Shown here: positions 25,272 through 33,537 of the stretch, in pieces
Layout of the letters: the number at the start of each line of letters is the position of its first letter
Position numbering within the stretch: position 1 is the first letter of the stretch
Assembly: GCA_014650015.1 (NCBI GenBank)
Contig: BMUD01000016.1
Location: 1 to 64,000, forward strand
DNA length: 64,000 nt
Reading direction: 5' to 3'
Source of the DNA: Streptomyces griseoloalbus
GTDB taxonomy: Bacteria > Actinomycetota > Actinomycetes > Streptomycetales > Streptomycetaceae
Position numbers and translations under genes: made by a program
The notes under the pieces: generated by a model
The model's input: only the letters and a program-made list of their open reading frames with translations
Database searches by the model: none
Told to the model about the DNA's origin: nothing

Positions 25272-27005
25272 GTGCGGGAGTTCATCGTCGAGGCGGACGG
25301 CGGGTCGCGGGGCAACCCGGGGCCCGCGGGGTACGGGGCCGTGGTGAGTGACGCGGCGACGGGGGAGACCCTCGCGGAGGCGGCCGAGTACCTCGGCGTC
25401 GCCACGAACAACGTCGCCGAGTACCGGGGCCTGCTGGCCGGCCTGCGCGCCGCGCACGAGCTGGACCCGGAGGCCACGGTCCACGTCCGGATGGACTCCA
25501 AGCTGGTCGTCGAGCAGATGACGGGCCGCTGGAAGATCAAGCACCCGGGTATGAAGCCGCTCGCGGCGGAGGCGGCACGGGTGTTCCCGCCGGAGCGGGT
25601 GACGTACGAGTGGATCCCGCGCGAGCGCAACAAGCACGCCGACCGCCTGGCCAACGAGGCGATGGACGCGGGCAAGCGGGGGGAGGCGTGGTCGGCCTCG
25701 GCCTCCCGGGCCGCCCTGGACACCCCGGCCGCGCGCCCCGTGACGCCGGAACCGACGGGCCCGCCCGGAGACGCGGTGGCGGGCGCGGCCCGCGTCCGCG
25801 CCGCACTGGCGCCGACGTCGGAGCCTGTTGGCGCGGGTGCCGCTTCCGCTTCCGAGTCCGCCGGTGCCGGTGCCGAGCCCGCCGGTGCCGGTGCCGGTGC
25901 CGAGTCCGCCGGTGCCGCTTCCGCTTCCGGGCCCGCCAGTGCCGGTTCCGAGTCCGCCGGTGCCGGTACCGATTCAGCGTCCGCCGGTGCCGGTGCCGGT
26001 TCCAAGCCCGCCGGTGCCAGTGCCAGTTCGGAGCCCGCCGGTGCCAGTGCCAGTTCGGAGCCCGCCGGTGCCGGTGCCGGTTCCAAGCCCGCCGGTGTCA
26101 GTGCCAGTTCGGAGCCCGCCGGTGCCGGTGCCGGTTCCAAGCCCGCCGGTGTCAGTGCCGGTGCCGGTTCCGAGTCCGCCGGTGCCGCTTCCGCTTCCGA
26201 GCCCGCCGGTGCCGGTGCCGAGTCCGCCGGTACCGGTACCGATTCAGCGTCCGCCGGTGCCGCCGCCGGTGCCGGTGCCGAGTCCGTCGCTGCCGGTGCC
26301 GAGACGGCCAGGGCCGACGCCGATGTGCGGGCCGCGCGGGCCGTGGCCACGCCCGGTGCCGGGTGGGCGCCGGCCGATCTGGGCCCGCCGGCCACCTTCG
26401 TCCTGCTGCGGCACGGTGAGACCCCGCTGACGCCGCAGAAGCGTTTCTCGGGCAGTGGAGGCAGCGACCCCTCCCTCTCCGACATCGGCCGGGAACAGGC
26501 CGCGAAGGTCGCCGCCGCCCTCGCCCGGCGCGGTACCGTCCAGGCGATCGTCGCCTCCCCCCTCGCCCGTACCCGCGAGACCGCCGGCATCGTCGCCGCC
26601 CGCCTCGGGCTCGACGTGAGCGTGGAGGACGGGCTGCGCGAGACCGACTTCGGCGCCTGGGAGGGCCTCACCTTCGGCGAGGTCCGCGACCGCCACCCCG
26701 ACGACCTGAACGCCTGGCTCGCCTCCCCGGACGCCGCACCCACCGGCGGCGGCGAGAGCTTCGCGGCCACCGCGACCCGGGTCGCGGTGGCCCGGGACAA
26801 GCTGATCGCCGCGTACGCCGGCCGCACGGTCCTGCTCGTCACGCACGTGACGCCGATCAAGACCCTCGTCCGGCTCGCCCTGGGCGCCCCGGCCGAGGCC
26901 CTGTTCCGCATGGAACTCTCGGCGGCCTCGCTGTCCGCGGTGGCGTACTACGCCGACGGCAACGCCAGCGTCCGCCTGTTCAACGACACCTCGCACCTGC
27001 GCTGA
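25272..27005 (+). CDS. Bifunctional RNase HI / acid phosphatase (SCO2299-like)
   Basis: A 577-aa two-domain protein. The N-terminal RNase H has the four acidic residues Asp9 ([11 protein letters not shown]), Glu50 (NNVAEYRG), Asp75 (VRMDSKLVV) and Asp124 ([11 protein letters not shown]). The C-terminal histidine phosphatase has LLRHGET around His381. S. coelicolor SCO2299 is known to have both activities. Between them, residues about 165-345 are a Gly/Ala/Ser/Glu repeat linker (repeat entry). It follows the zinc-ribbon gene by 12 bases and overlaps the convergent KDPG aldolase by 26 bases. Confidence 0.93.
   Translation: MREFIVEADGGSRGNPGPAGYGAVVSDAATGETLAEAAEYLGVATNNVAEYRGLLAGLRAAHELDPEATVHVRMDSKLVVEQMTGRWKIKHPGMKPLAAEAARVFPPERVTYEWIPRERNKHADRLANEAMDAGKRGEAWSASASRAALDTPAARPVTPEPTGPPGDAVAGAARVRAALAPTSEPVGAGAASASESAGAGAEPAGAGAGAESAGAASASGPASAGSESAGAGTDSASAGAGAGSKPAGASASSEPAGASASSEPAGAGAGSKPAGVSASSEPAGAGAGSKPAGVSAGAGSESAGAASASEPAGAGAESAGTGTDSASAGAAAGAGAESVAAGAETARADADVRAARAVATPGAGWAPADLGPPATFVLLRHGETPLTPQKRFSGSGGSDPSLSDIGREQAAKVAAALARRGTVQAIVASPLARTRETAGIVAARLGLDVSVEDGLRETDFGAWEGLTFGEVRDRHPDDLNAWLASPDAAPTGGGESFAATATRVAVARDKLIAAYAGRTVLLVTHVTPIKTLVRLALGAPAEALFRMELSAASLSAVAYYADGNASVRLFNDTSHLR
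25827..26310 (+). repeat. Coding minisatellite in the RNase H-phosphatase linker
   Basis: About 480 bases made of GCCGGTGCCGGTGCC-type units. They encode variants of [18 protein letters not shown] and ESAGAASAS. At least two 60-bp-scale units (around 26020-26160) are nearly identical, with GGTTCCAAGCCCGCCGGTGTC repeated. All repeats keep the reading frame. The linker is therefore prone to copy-number change, and its length probably varies between strains. Confidence 0.85.
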
Positions 27006-27633
27006 GCCCCGCCGCCTCGCGGGCCAGCCGCTCGATCCGGTCCCAGTCCCGGTCGGCCACCGCGTCCGCCGGGAGCATCCAGCTCCCGCCCACACAGCCC
27101 ACGTTGGGCAGCGCGAGATAGTCCGGAGCGGAGTCGGGTCCGATGCCTCCGGTCGGGCAGAAACGGGCCTGCGGGAGCGGGCCGGCCAGTGACTTCAGAT
27201 AGGCGGTCCCGCCCGCGGCCTGCGCCGGGAAGAACTTCATCTCCCGCACCCCGCGCTCCAGCAGCGCCACCACCTCCGAGGTGGTCGACACCCCCGGCAG
27301 GAACGGCACCCCGGACCCCCGCATGGCGTCCAGCAGAACGTCCGTCCACCCCGGGCTGACCAGGAACCGAGCCCCGGCGTCCACCGCCTCGCCCACCTGC
27401 TCGGGCGTGATCACCGTCCCGGCCCCGACCACGGCCTTCGGCACCTCGCCGGCGACCGCACGGATCGCGTCGAGCGCGGCGGGCGTCCGCAGGGTCACCT
27501 CGATCGCGGGCAGCCCCCCGGCCACCAGCGCACGCGTCAGCGGTACGGCGTCGGCGGCGTCCTCGATGACGACGACGGGCACGACAGGGGCGAGATCGAG
27601 AACCGAGGGGGAGGAGGGCAGGGGAGAGCTCAT
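26980..27633 (-). CDS. eda: KDPG/KHG aldolase
   Basis: A 217-aa class I aldolase that cleaves 2-keto-3-deoxy-6-phosphogluconate (or 4-hydroxy-2-oxoglutarate) to pyruvate plus aldehyde. Key segments: PAIEVTLRTPAAL with the catalytic Glu, VVGAGTVITPEQV, FPTGGIGPD-like FCPTGGIGPDSA, and the Schiff-base Lys in MKFFPAQAAGG. I start at ATG 27633; residues before it in the longer frame are not conserved. It is convergent with and overlaps the 3' end of the RNase H gene. No other Entner-Doudoroff gene is next to it. Confidence 0.88.
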   Translation of the reverse strand: MSSPLPSSPSVLDLAPVVPVVVIEDAADAVPLTRALVAGGLPAIEVTLRTPAALDAIRAVAGEVPKAVVGAGTVITPEQVGEAVDAGARFLVSPGWTDVLLDAMRGSGVPFLPGVSTTSEVVALLERGVREMKFFPAQAAGGTAYLKSLAGPLPQARFCPTGGIGPDSAPDYLALPNVGCVGGSWMLPADAVADRDWDRIERLAREAAGLSAGARCR

Positions 27634-27718
27634 GGCGCCATCCTGCCCGCACTGGCGCAGAGTGCGCAAAGGTCGTTGCGCATCGCGCAATGGAGGGCTC
27701 GGGCCGGGCAGGGCAGGG

Positions 27719-28501
27719 TCAGTGCACCTCGTCCACCAGCACGTCCAGCGCCCACGCCGTCCCCGCCCTGGCAGGCGCCGCCGCCTCCACCTCGTACCCG
27801 AGGCCCCGCAGCGCCTCCACCAGCTCCGCCGGGTTCTTCGGCGCCGCCCCGGTCGTCAGCAGGCTCCGTACGATCCGCCCCTTGGTCGCCTTGTTGAAGT
27901 GGCTGACCACCTTCCGGGTCGGCGCGTGCAGCACGCGGACGGTCGCCGTCCGCTCGGCCACCTCGCCCTTCGGCCGCCAGGCCGCCGCGTACGCCGCCGA
28001 CCGCAGGTCCAGGACCAGCCCGTTCCCCGCCGCCTTCGGCAGCACCTCGGCCATCGGCGCCCGCCAGTGTCCGCTCAGTGCTCCCAGCCCGGGCAGTCTC
28101 ACGCCCATCGAGCAGCGGTAGGAGGGGATCCGGTCGGTGACCCGGACCGCGCCCCACAGCCCGGAGAAGACCAGCAGGGACGTGGCGGCCCGCCGCTTCG
28201 CCGCCGTGTCGAGGGACGCCAGGTCCAGGGCGTCGTACAGGACGCCGGTGTAGATCTCCCCGGCGGGCCGCGCCCCGGCGGTCCGCAGCTCCGCGTTCTT
28301 CGCGACCTCGCCCCGCAGCCCCTCGCTCAGCCCGAGCACCTCGCGCGCCTTGTCCTCGTCGCCGGTGCACAGGTCCACCAGCTCGGCGAGGGCGGCCTCC
28401 CGTGCGGCGGCCAGCCCCGGAAGCGACAGCGACTCGGGCTTCAGCGGGGCACCGCGGCCGGAAGCGGCCTTGCCTTCGGACGGCGGCAGCAGGACAAGCA
28501 C
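27719..28501 (-). CDS. yaaA: YaaA-family peroxide-stress protein
   Basis: A 260-aa protein beginning LVLLPPSEGKA, the family hallmark, with PAGEIYTGVLYDALD, VFSGLWGAVRVTDRIPSYR and KVVSHFNKATKGRIVRSL. YaaA lowers free intracellular iron and protects against hydrogen peroxide in E. coli; DNA binding is reported for the fold. The start is GTG 28501 with GAAGGAG 5 bases upstream. It lies 27 bases downstream of the TetR gene on the same strand and may share its transcript. Confidence 0.9.
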   Translation of the reverse strand: MLVLLPPSEGKAASGRGAPLKPESLSLPGLAAAREAALAELVDLCTGDEDKAREVLGLSEGLRGEVAKNAELRTAGARPAGEIYTGVLYDALDLASLDTAAKRRAATSLLVFSGLWGAVRVTDRIPSYRCSMGVRLPGLGALSGHWRAPMAEVLPKAAGNGLVLDLRSAAYAAAWRPKGEVAERTATVRVLHAPTRKVVSHFNKATKGRIVRSLLTTGAAPKNPAELVEALRGLGYEVEAAAPARAGTAWALDVLVDEVH

Positions 28502-28528
28502 ACGTACTCCTTCGGGTAGAGCTCCGAG

Positions 28529-29185
28529 TCAGGGTACGGCGTGCGTCAGCCGGTCCAGTTCGGCGCCGTAGAGCACGGCGGGGTCGAAGCCCATGCCGGT
28601 GAAGTGGCCCGCCAGCTCCAGGGACAGCACGCCGTGCAGGCGGGTCCAGAAGGACAGCGCGCGGCGCAGGGCGGCCGGGTCGGCGGGGTGGTCGCCCGCC
28701 CACTGGCGGTGCTGCGCGAGATGGGCTTCGAGGCCGGGGCTGTCCGCGTGGTCCTCGGTGAGCCGGGCGGCGTCGAGGAGGGTCGCCATGATCTCGCGCG
28801 CGATCGTGGTGACGTCGTCGGGGGCGTGGTAGCCGGGGACGGGGGTGCCGTAGACGAGGAAGTAGCGCTGGGGGTCGTCGAGTGCCCACGCGCGCAGCGC
28901 GCGTCCCAGTCCGGCCAGGTCCGCGCCGGGCGCGGCGGCGGCGCGGACGGCGTCGGCGAGACTGCGGTAGGCGTCCCGGATCAGCTCGGTGATCAGATCG
29001 TCGCGGCCGGCGAAGTACCGGTAGAGCGCGGGTCCGCTCATGCCCATCTGCTTGGCGATGGCGTTCAGCGACAGCCCCGGCGCCCCCGACGCGGCGATCT
29101 GCTCCCGGGCGCGCTCCTTGATCTCCGCCCGCACCTGACTCCGGTACCGCTCGCGAGGCGTCCGCCCCTCCTTGCCCGCCACCAC
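28529..29185 (-). CDS. TetR-family regulator
   Basis: A 218-aa protein with an N-terminal HTH (GAPGLSLNAIAKQMGMSGPA then LYRYFAGRDDLITEL) and a C-terminal domain with PQRYFLVYGTPVPGYHAP and FWTRLHGVLSLELAGHF, the WHG-motif type (TetR_C_33-like). GGAAGGGG precedes the GTG start. It probably controls itself and the yaaA gene 27 bases downstream; this is inference from position. Confidence 0.88.
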   Translation of the reverse strand: MVAGKEGRTPRERYRSQVRAEIKERAREQIAASGAPGLSLNAIAKQMGMSGPALYRYFAGRDDLITELIRDAYRSLADAVRAAAAPGADLAGLGRALRAWALDDPQRYFLVYGTPVPGYHAPDDVTTIAREIMATLLDAARLTEDHADSPGLEAHLAQHRQWAGDHPADPAALRRALSFWTRLHGVLSLELAGHFTGMGFDPAVLYGAELDRLTHAVP

Positions 29186-29252
29186 CGTGCCCCTTCCGCC
29201 GTCGCCGCCCGGGTCGCCCGGTCCGGTTAGACGGTATCACCGAAGGGAAGGG

Positions 29253-29837
29253 CTACAGCGGGACCGGCCTGGCCAGGGCGCGTACGAGTCCGTCCGCGTC
29301 GTCCGCGTGGAAGCGGACCACACGGACCTCATGACACCGTCCGAAGGAGGTGACGTGGGCGACCGGCTCGGTGAGTTCCACCGTGACGGTCGTCTGTGAG
29401 CCGACGGCGACGTCGAGCTCGCCCTCGGCCTTCTCGTGCGTCATCCGCAGCTCCCGCCGGACCGAGGCGATCCGCTCCAGCGGTATCCGCAGATCGACGT
29501 GGAGGGCCTGGCGCACCCGCAGCACGCCCGGGCCGAGGACATGGGGACGCACGACGGACGCGGCGTGCAGCGCGACGACGAAGACCACGGTGTACACGTC
29601 CAGGAAGAGCACCACCGCGTGGAGGACCGGCCAGTCGGCGAGCAGCACGGACATCGCGACCGTCTCCACCACGCACACGAACGCCAACCCGGACATCATG
29701 GCCGCCTGCCCGCCCGCGTACCCGAACGCCCGCCCGTCGCCGGTGCCGTGCGTGCGCCGCACCAGCCACAGTCCGAGGCTCGCCATCAGCCGCAGCTCGT
29801 GCCGTGCCAGCGCCCGGGCCACCCGCACGCCCCTCAC
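29253..29837 (-). CDS. Two-TM membrane protein with cytosolic beta-rich domain
   Basis: A 194-aa protein starting GTG 29837, which overlaps the MerR stop (GTGA). Two hydrophobic helices (AAMMSGLAFVCVVETVAMSVLL, VLHAVVLFLDVYTVVFVVALHA) are followed by about 95 residues of predicted beta structure (LRIPLERIASVRRELR; VAVGSQTTVTVELTEPVAHV), like PH-like domains of bacterial membrane proteins. It is coupled to the MerR regulator upstream, so it is probably its main target. The function is unknown. Confidence 0.75.
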   Translation of the reverse strand: MRGVRVARALARHELRLMASLGLWLVRRTHGTGDGRAFGYAGGQAAMMSGLAFVCVVETVAMSVLLADWPVLHAVVLFLDVYTVVFVVALHAASVVRPHVLGPGVLRVRQALHVDLRIPLERIASVRRELRMTHEKAEGELDVAVGSQTTVTVELTEPVAHVTSFGRCHEVRVVRFHADDADGLVRALARPVPL

Positions 29838-30589
29838 GACCGGCCCTCCGCGACGATCCGCAGCGTCCGGCGGATCGCCTCCGCCTGGGCGGGCGCGAAG
29901 TCGGCGTAGACAGCCCGCAGGAAGCTGTCGCTCGCGTCGATGCCCTCCCCCTCGGTCACCAGCTCGGCCGGCACGCACGCGGCGAGGGCCTGGGCGGCCT
30001 CCTCCACCCGCGGGTCGTCCGGACCGACGTCGGCGAGCGCGTCGAGCAGCCCGTACACGGTCAGTGCCCGCTCCACCCCGCCCGGCGCCCCCACCACCTC
30101 GCTGAGCAGCCCCATCATCCGCTCCCGTTCCTCCGGTGGCGCCGCGGTCTCGATGAGGGCCAGCAGTTCCCGGTCCTTGGCGGCCGTGGGGGAGTCGGTG
30201 ACGTCCCCCACCTCGCGGAACAGCGCGGCCAGTTCGGTCGACACCGGCCCCTCGGCCACCAGCCCGCCCTCCGACTCCAGCAACGTCCGCAGCCGCGCCC
30301 GCCGCTCCCGGATCGCCTCCTCCTGCCGCGCCAGATCCTCGTCCAGCTCCGTCAGCACCTCGACGAGGTCCTTCCCGGCGTCGTCCGCGAGGACGTCCCG
30401 CACCTCGGCGAGCCCCAGCCCCAGCTCGGTCAGCCGCCTGACCCGGGCGAGGACGACGGCGTGCCGCAGGGTGTAGTCCCGGTAGCCGTTGGCCCGCCGC
30501 TCCGGCTCCGGCAACAGTCCCAGATGGTGGTAGTGCCGCACCGCCCGCGTGGTGACGCCGACGGCGGCGGCGAGTTCTCCGATCCGCAT
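29834..30589 (-). CDS. MerR-family regulator
   Basis: A 251-aa protein with the classic N-terminal winged helix (MRIGELAAAVGVTTRAVRHY then HHLGLLPEPERRANGYRDY) and a dimerisation coiled coil (EEAIRERRARLRTLLES). The C-terminal region of about 130 residues is helical, as in MerR proteins with a fused effector domain. There are no cysteines arranged for metal sensing. Its own promoter has a 19-bp spacer with an internal inverted repeat, so it is likely autoregulated. It is coupled to a membrane-protein gene downstream. Confidence 0.9.
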   Translation of the reverse strand: MRIGELAAAVGVTTRAVRHYHHLGLLPEPERRANGYRDYTLRHAVVLARVRRLTELGLGLAEVRDVLADDAGKDLVEVLTELDEDLARQEEAIRERRARLRTLLESEGGLVAEGPVSTELAALFREVGDVTDSPTAAKDRELLALIETAAPPEERERMMGLLSEVVGAPGGVERALTVYGLLDALADVGPDDPRVEEAAQALAACVPAELVTEGEGIDASDSFLRAVYADFAPAQAEAIRRTLRIVAEGRS

Positions 30590-30595
30590 GGGACC

Positions 30596-30626
30596 AGTAG
30601 AAACGTTGACGTTGCGACAGGGTCAA
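30596..30626 (-). promoter_or_regulatory. MerR-type promoter with 19-bp spacer; probable leaderless transcript
   Basis: On the minus strand, TTGACC (30626-30621) and TCTACT (30601-30596) are separated by exactly 19 bases, the elongated spacing used by MerR activators. An inverted repeat TTGAC-N11-GTCAA (30606-30626) overlaps the spacer. The expected start of transcription, 7 bases after the -10, is the A of the ATG at 30589. No ribosome site is present, so the mRNA is probably leaderless. Confidence 0.65.
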
Positions 30627-30737
30627 GCCACGCTGACCGCGACGGTGCCGGCCGCCTTCGCCCTGATCCTCACCGGCCCGGTCCTGGCGACGGCCACCGC
30701 GCCGCGGCCCGGCTCGGGCCCGGTAGCATGGTCGGCA

Positions 30738-31148
30738 CGGCAGACGAGCCGGGCGGGCGGCCGCGTGGAGTCCCTCACGGGGCTCCCCGAGGAACGTCCG
30801 GGCTCCATAGGGCAGGGTGATGGCTAACGGCCACCCGGGGTGACCCGCGGGACAGTGCCACAGAAAGCAAACCGCCCGGTGCTTCGGCACCGGGTAAGGG
30901 TGAAACGGTGGTGTAAGAGACCACCAGTGCCCAGGGTGACCTGGGCAGCTAGGTAAACCCCACCCGGAGCAAGGTCAAGAGGAGCGCCGTGAAAAGCGCT
31001 CTGCGCGGACGTTCGAGGGCTGCCCGCCCGAGTCCGCGGGTAGACCGCACGAGGCCGGCGGCAACGCCGGCCCTAGATGGATGGCCGTCGCCGGCGGGAC
31101 CGCGAGGACCCGCCGGAACAGAACCCGGCGTACAGCCCGACTCGTCTC
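30738..31148 (+). ncRNA. rnpB: RNase P RNA (bacterial class A)
   Basis: All conserved landmarks are present in order. These are GAGGAACGTCCGGGCTCC (near 30788), ACAGAAAGCAAACCGCC (near 30859), GGTAAGGGTGAAACGGTGG, AAGAGACCACCAG, AGCTAGGTAAACCCCACCCG, GGTAGACCGCACGAGGC and AGATGGATGGCCGTCGCC. The 5' CAGACGAGCCGGG pairs with 3' CCCGACTCGTCT to close P1. The 3' end is approximate. The element in 31148-39221 sits exactly at this 3' end, so the RNA's last bases and terminator are now supplied by the element. Confidence 0.95.
31124..31147 (+). repeat. attL: 24-bp direct repeat, rnpB 3' end
   Basis: The last 24 bases of rnpB here, beginning CCCGGCGTACAG and ending CGACTCGTCT, recur without mismatch at 39198-39221 in the same orientation, 8,074 bp away. 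Flanks outside the 24 bases differ on both sides. This is the expected footprint of site-specific integration that keeps the RNA gene whole at one end. Confidence 0.85.
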
Positions 31149-31153
31149 TCGCC

Positions 31154-31191
31154 GGGGGTCTGATCAGGGCTTACGTCCTGGTCAGACCCCC
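31154..31191 (+). terminator. Element-borne hairpin now terminating rnpB
   Basis: GGGGGTCTGA (31154-31163) pairs with TCAGACCCCC (31182-31191), and CAGG/CCTG extend the stem with a one-base mismatch; the loop is GCTTACGT. It lies six bases after the rnpB end, within the element. The presumed native terminator is at 39245-39280. Confidence 0.75.
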
Positions 31192-31250
31192 GGGCCGTGT
31201 CTCTTTCGGAGCCACGTTTTCCCTGGGATTCCCGGGGCTTCCCGCGCGAA

Positions 31251-31270
31251 TGTGCACCCGTTGTGCACCG
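31251..31270 (+). repeat. 20-bp sequence repeated near both element ends (left copy)
   Basis: TGTGCACCCGTTGTGCACCG, containing two GTGCAC hexamers, occurs here and at 39116-39135 in the same orientation. A nearby TGATCAGC...GCCCCGCC motif is also found at both ends (31287 and 39064). The position just inside attL/attR fits integrase or excisionase arm-binding sites. The remaining sequence from 31192 to 31362 contains no gene I can support. Confidence 0.6.
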
Positions 31271-31362
31271 CGCCCGCCTGCTTACGTGATCAGCCGCGCC
31301 CCGCCGTGATCTTTCCGGCGGGGTGTTCCGGCGTGCCCGGAAACGAATGAAGCCCCCAGACC

Positions 31363-31863
31363 GTGGACCAGGCCGAGGCGTACGTGGCCGAGCACGGGTA
31401 CGCCACCGCCTTCTGCAAGACCTCCACGGTGCCCGCCGAGGCCACGCCCACCGCCGTGGCGGAGACCGCCGCACCGGCCGAGGAGCCGGACGAGGCCGTG
31501 GACTTTTCCGTGGAGGTGGACAACCGGGACCAGTTCGGCAAGCAGCGCCGGGAAGCGGTCATCGGGATCATCCAGGCCCTGGGCGGCGAGTACATGTACA
31601 CGTCGGTGAAGAACCGCCACAAGACCGGGAACGACGCCTTCACCATCACCACCACCGGCCCGGCCGCCTGGGAGCGCGCCGTGGGCCAGTGGCTGGCCGC
31701 CACGGAGGCCGAGCTGGTGACCGTGACGGAGAACGCCAAGGTCGAGGCCAAGGCCATGGAGGGCGTGACCGCGAACGACAGGCAGAAGGCAGGGAAGCGC
31801 GCAGCCCGGGAGTTCATCACCGCCGCCGGGCAGTGCGCGGCCGAGGAACTGACCGGCCGCTGA
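31363..31863 (+). CDS. Hypothetical element-encoded protein
   Basis: A 166-aa acidic protein; I do not recognise its family. An Ala/Glu/Pro-rich region (about residues 22-45) separates a short N-terminal part (DQAEAYVAEHGYATAFCKTS) from a compact domain (FGKQRREAVIGIIQALGGEYM, then YTSVKNRHKTGNDAFTITTT) and a helical C-terminus. It starts at GTG 31363 right after an in-frame stop and has no clear ribosome site, so it could be the 3' part of a longer ancestral gene. It is the first gene inside attL. Confidence 0.55.
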   Translation: MDQAEAYVAEHGYATAFCKTSTVPAEATPTAVAETAAPAEEPDEAVDFSVEVDNRDQFGKQRREAVIGIIQALGGEYMYTSVKNRHKTGNDAFTITTTGPAAWERAVGQWLAATEAELVTVTENAKVEAKAMEGVTANDRQKAGKRAAREFITAAGQCAAEELTGR

Positions 31864-31929
31864 GAACGTCACGGCCCACCCCTCCCGGTGGTGGGGATGG
31901 GCCATGGTTCCGCTCCGTTAGGCCGACGG

Positions 31930-32283
31930 CTACGCACAGGAGCCGCCGCGGCGGGCTCGTGGGCGGCGCTGCTCCTCCTTCACGGCGTCGAACAGGTCCG
32001 GTTCACGTGGGGGAGTCGGCCGTGCCGACAGCCGGTCGAACACCGCGCACTCCTTCTCCACCACCGCACCCGGCGGCGTCCAGCGCAGCACCCCGACCGC
32101 AGGCCCCGGAGTCAGTCCCAGCTCCTCCACCTGCTTCCGAGTCAGGTAGCGCTCCGGGAGCGTCGCCGGGGTGAACACCGGCAGGCTCGGGCGGGGCGGT
32201 TCGGCCCCGGGCTCGCTGTAGTACGGCTCCCCCAACAGGTCCCAACCCCGGGGTGTGCGCGTGCGGCGGGTTCTCGGCGGCAT
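31930..32283 (-). CDS. Hypothetical protein, 117 aa
   Basis: The protein starts at ATG 32283 (MPPRTRRTRTPRGWDLLGEP). It contains ERYLTRKQVEELGLTPGPAV, then GVLRW, a pattern similar to the N-terminal part of small Streptomyces plasmid proteins annotated RRQRL-motif. The zinc-binding Cys pairs of those proteins are missing. The end is basic (RRPRARRGGSCA). It lies downstream of the HprK-like gene on the same strand, 126 bases away, so it may be the last gene of that operon. Confidence 0.5.
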   Translation of the reverse strand: MPPRTRRTRTPRGWDLLGEPYYSEPGAEPPRPSLPVFTPATLPERYLTRKQVEELGLTPGPAVGVLRWTPPGAVVEKECAVFDRLSARPTPPREPDLFDAVKEEQRRPRARRGGSCA

Positions 32284-32409
32284 GGGGCCATCCTGCCCGG
32301 CGCGGGGGCAGCAGCGCCCGGGAATCGCATGGCACGGTCCGCGGGGTGCCGGACGCACCACGGCCCCCGCCGCAGCGGAGGCTGTGGGGGCAAGCTGTAC
32401 GAGCTGGGG

Positions 32410-33537
32410 CTACGCGGCGGCGACCTTCACCAGGAAGTCCGCGTTCGCGGCCAGGTCGTGGCCCAGGACCACCGAGTGGTGGGGCAGTTCGGCCAGGCGC
32501 TCGGCCACCGCCTGGCGCGCGTCGGTGGTGCCGCCGCCATCGACGCGGGCCAGCTCGAACACGTCCGGGTACCGGTCCTCGGTCTTCCCGCTCATGAAGT
32601 CCGCTTCACTGAGCTGCCGCCCGCCCTCGGCCACGGCCGGGGTCGCGCCTGGCTCGATACGGGGGAACACCAGCGCGGCAGCCTGCCCGCCGGTCGCCAG
32701 GTCCAGGCCGAACCAGGCGGGGAACTGGTCGGGGAACACCTGCGCCTTCAACTCCCCCCCTCCGTCCCACAGCGGTTCCCGCTGCCCGGCCAGCAGCGCG
32801 TCCGTCACCCGCTGGTGCTGGGTGGGGTGCAGTGACTCCCCGGCCTCCAGCCGCTCCCGGGCCACGTCGAACCAGCCCAGCGCGTCCAGCAGTCCCAGGC
32901 CGAGCGCGGCGGCCGAGGGCCACGGCAGCACGTCCACGCCCCCGGCGGCGTTGACGCGGACGAACACTCGGTCGTTGGCCAGCAGCTCCCACCCGTGGCG
33001 GGCGGCCATCGCCACGGCGCTGGTGGTCTTGCCTGCGCCCTTGGACCCGAACGCCAGGATCACCCGGCCGTCCAGGGCGACGGCGGAGGCGTGCAGCACG
33101 GACCAGCCGGAGCGCAGCAGCACGCCGCGCATGGCCTCCCGCGCCAGGCGGGCGGCGGCGGTGGCCACCGGCTCGGTATCGCACCCCACGATGGTCAGCC
33201 GCCCGGTGGCGGTCTCCGACCGGTAGGCCAGGCCCTCCTCCGGGGAGACAGCCGTGATGACGCCCTCCGCGTCGTCCCGGGCCACCAGGGTGTGGGCCTT
33301 GGCGTAGGTGGTGCTCGTGTGCGGGGCCTGGGTTACGGCCAGGGCGGCGTCCGCGTACTGCGGGGCGTCCACGTCGGCCACGACCAGCGGGGCCGCACAG
33401 ACGCTCTCCGGGGCTGCGTCGGTGGCGTTCCACCACGGCCCGAAGTAGCGGCGGGACCAGTCGGTGACGGCCTGGGTGGAGGAGAGCACGGACACGGCCG
33501 CGTCGGCGGCGTCCAGGCGGGTGGCGTAGGTGGTCAC
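32410..33537 (-). CDS. HprK-like P-loop protein
   Basis: A 375-aa protein with a central domain like the HPr kinase/phosphorylase C-terminal domain: SGWSVLHASAVALDGRVILA, Walker A FGSKGAGKTTSA (about residues 186-197) and ELLANDRVFVRV. The N-terminal 130 residues are unrelated to HPr-binding domains. A target sequence for HPr (capture loop) is not evident. Similar HprK-like kinases occur in peptide-modification and polysaccharide clusters. GTG 33537 overlaps the stop of the LDH-like gene (GTGA), with GAGGA upstream. It is the third gene of the kinase-dehydrogenase-HprK trio. Confidence 0.7.
   Translation of the reverse strand: MTTYATRLDAADAAVSVLSSTQAVTDWSRRYFGPWWNATDAAPESVCAAPLVVADVDAPQYADAALAVTQAPHTSTTYAKAHTLVARDDAEGVITAVSPEEGLAYRSETATGRLTIVGCDTEPVATAAARLAREAMRGVLLRSGWSVLHASAVALDGRVILAFGSKGAGKTTSAVAMAARHGWELLANDRVFVRVNAAGGVDVLPWPSAAALGLGLLDALGWFDVARERLEAGESLHPTQHQRVTDALLAGQREPLWDGGGELKAQVFPDQFPAWFGLDLATGGQAAALVFPRIEPGATPAVAEGGRQLSEADFMSGKTEDRYPDVFELARVDGGGTTDARQAVAERLAELPHHSVVLGHDLAANADFLVKVAAA

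Noticed and set aside
25828-26430. Frame encoding a striking Pro-Val repeat protein
   Set aside because: It is the other reading frame of the Ala/Gly/Ser minisatellite in the RNase H/phosphatase gene.
31100-31200. A tRNA or tmRNA as the attachment gene of the element
   Set aside because: No cloverleaf or tmRNA core is present, while all RNase P RNA landmarks precede the repeat.
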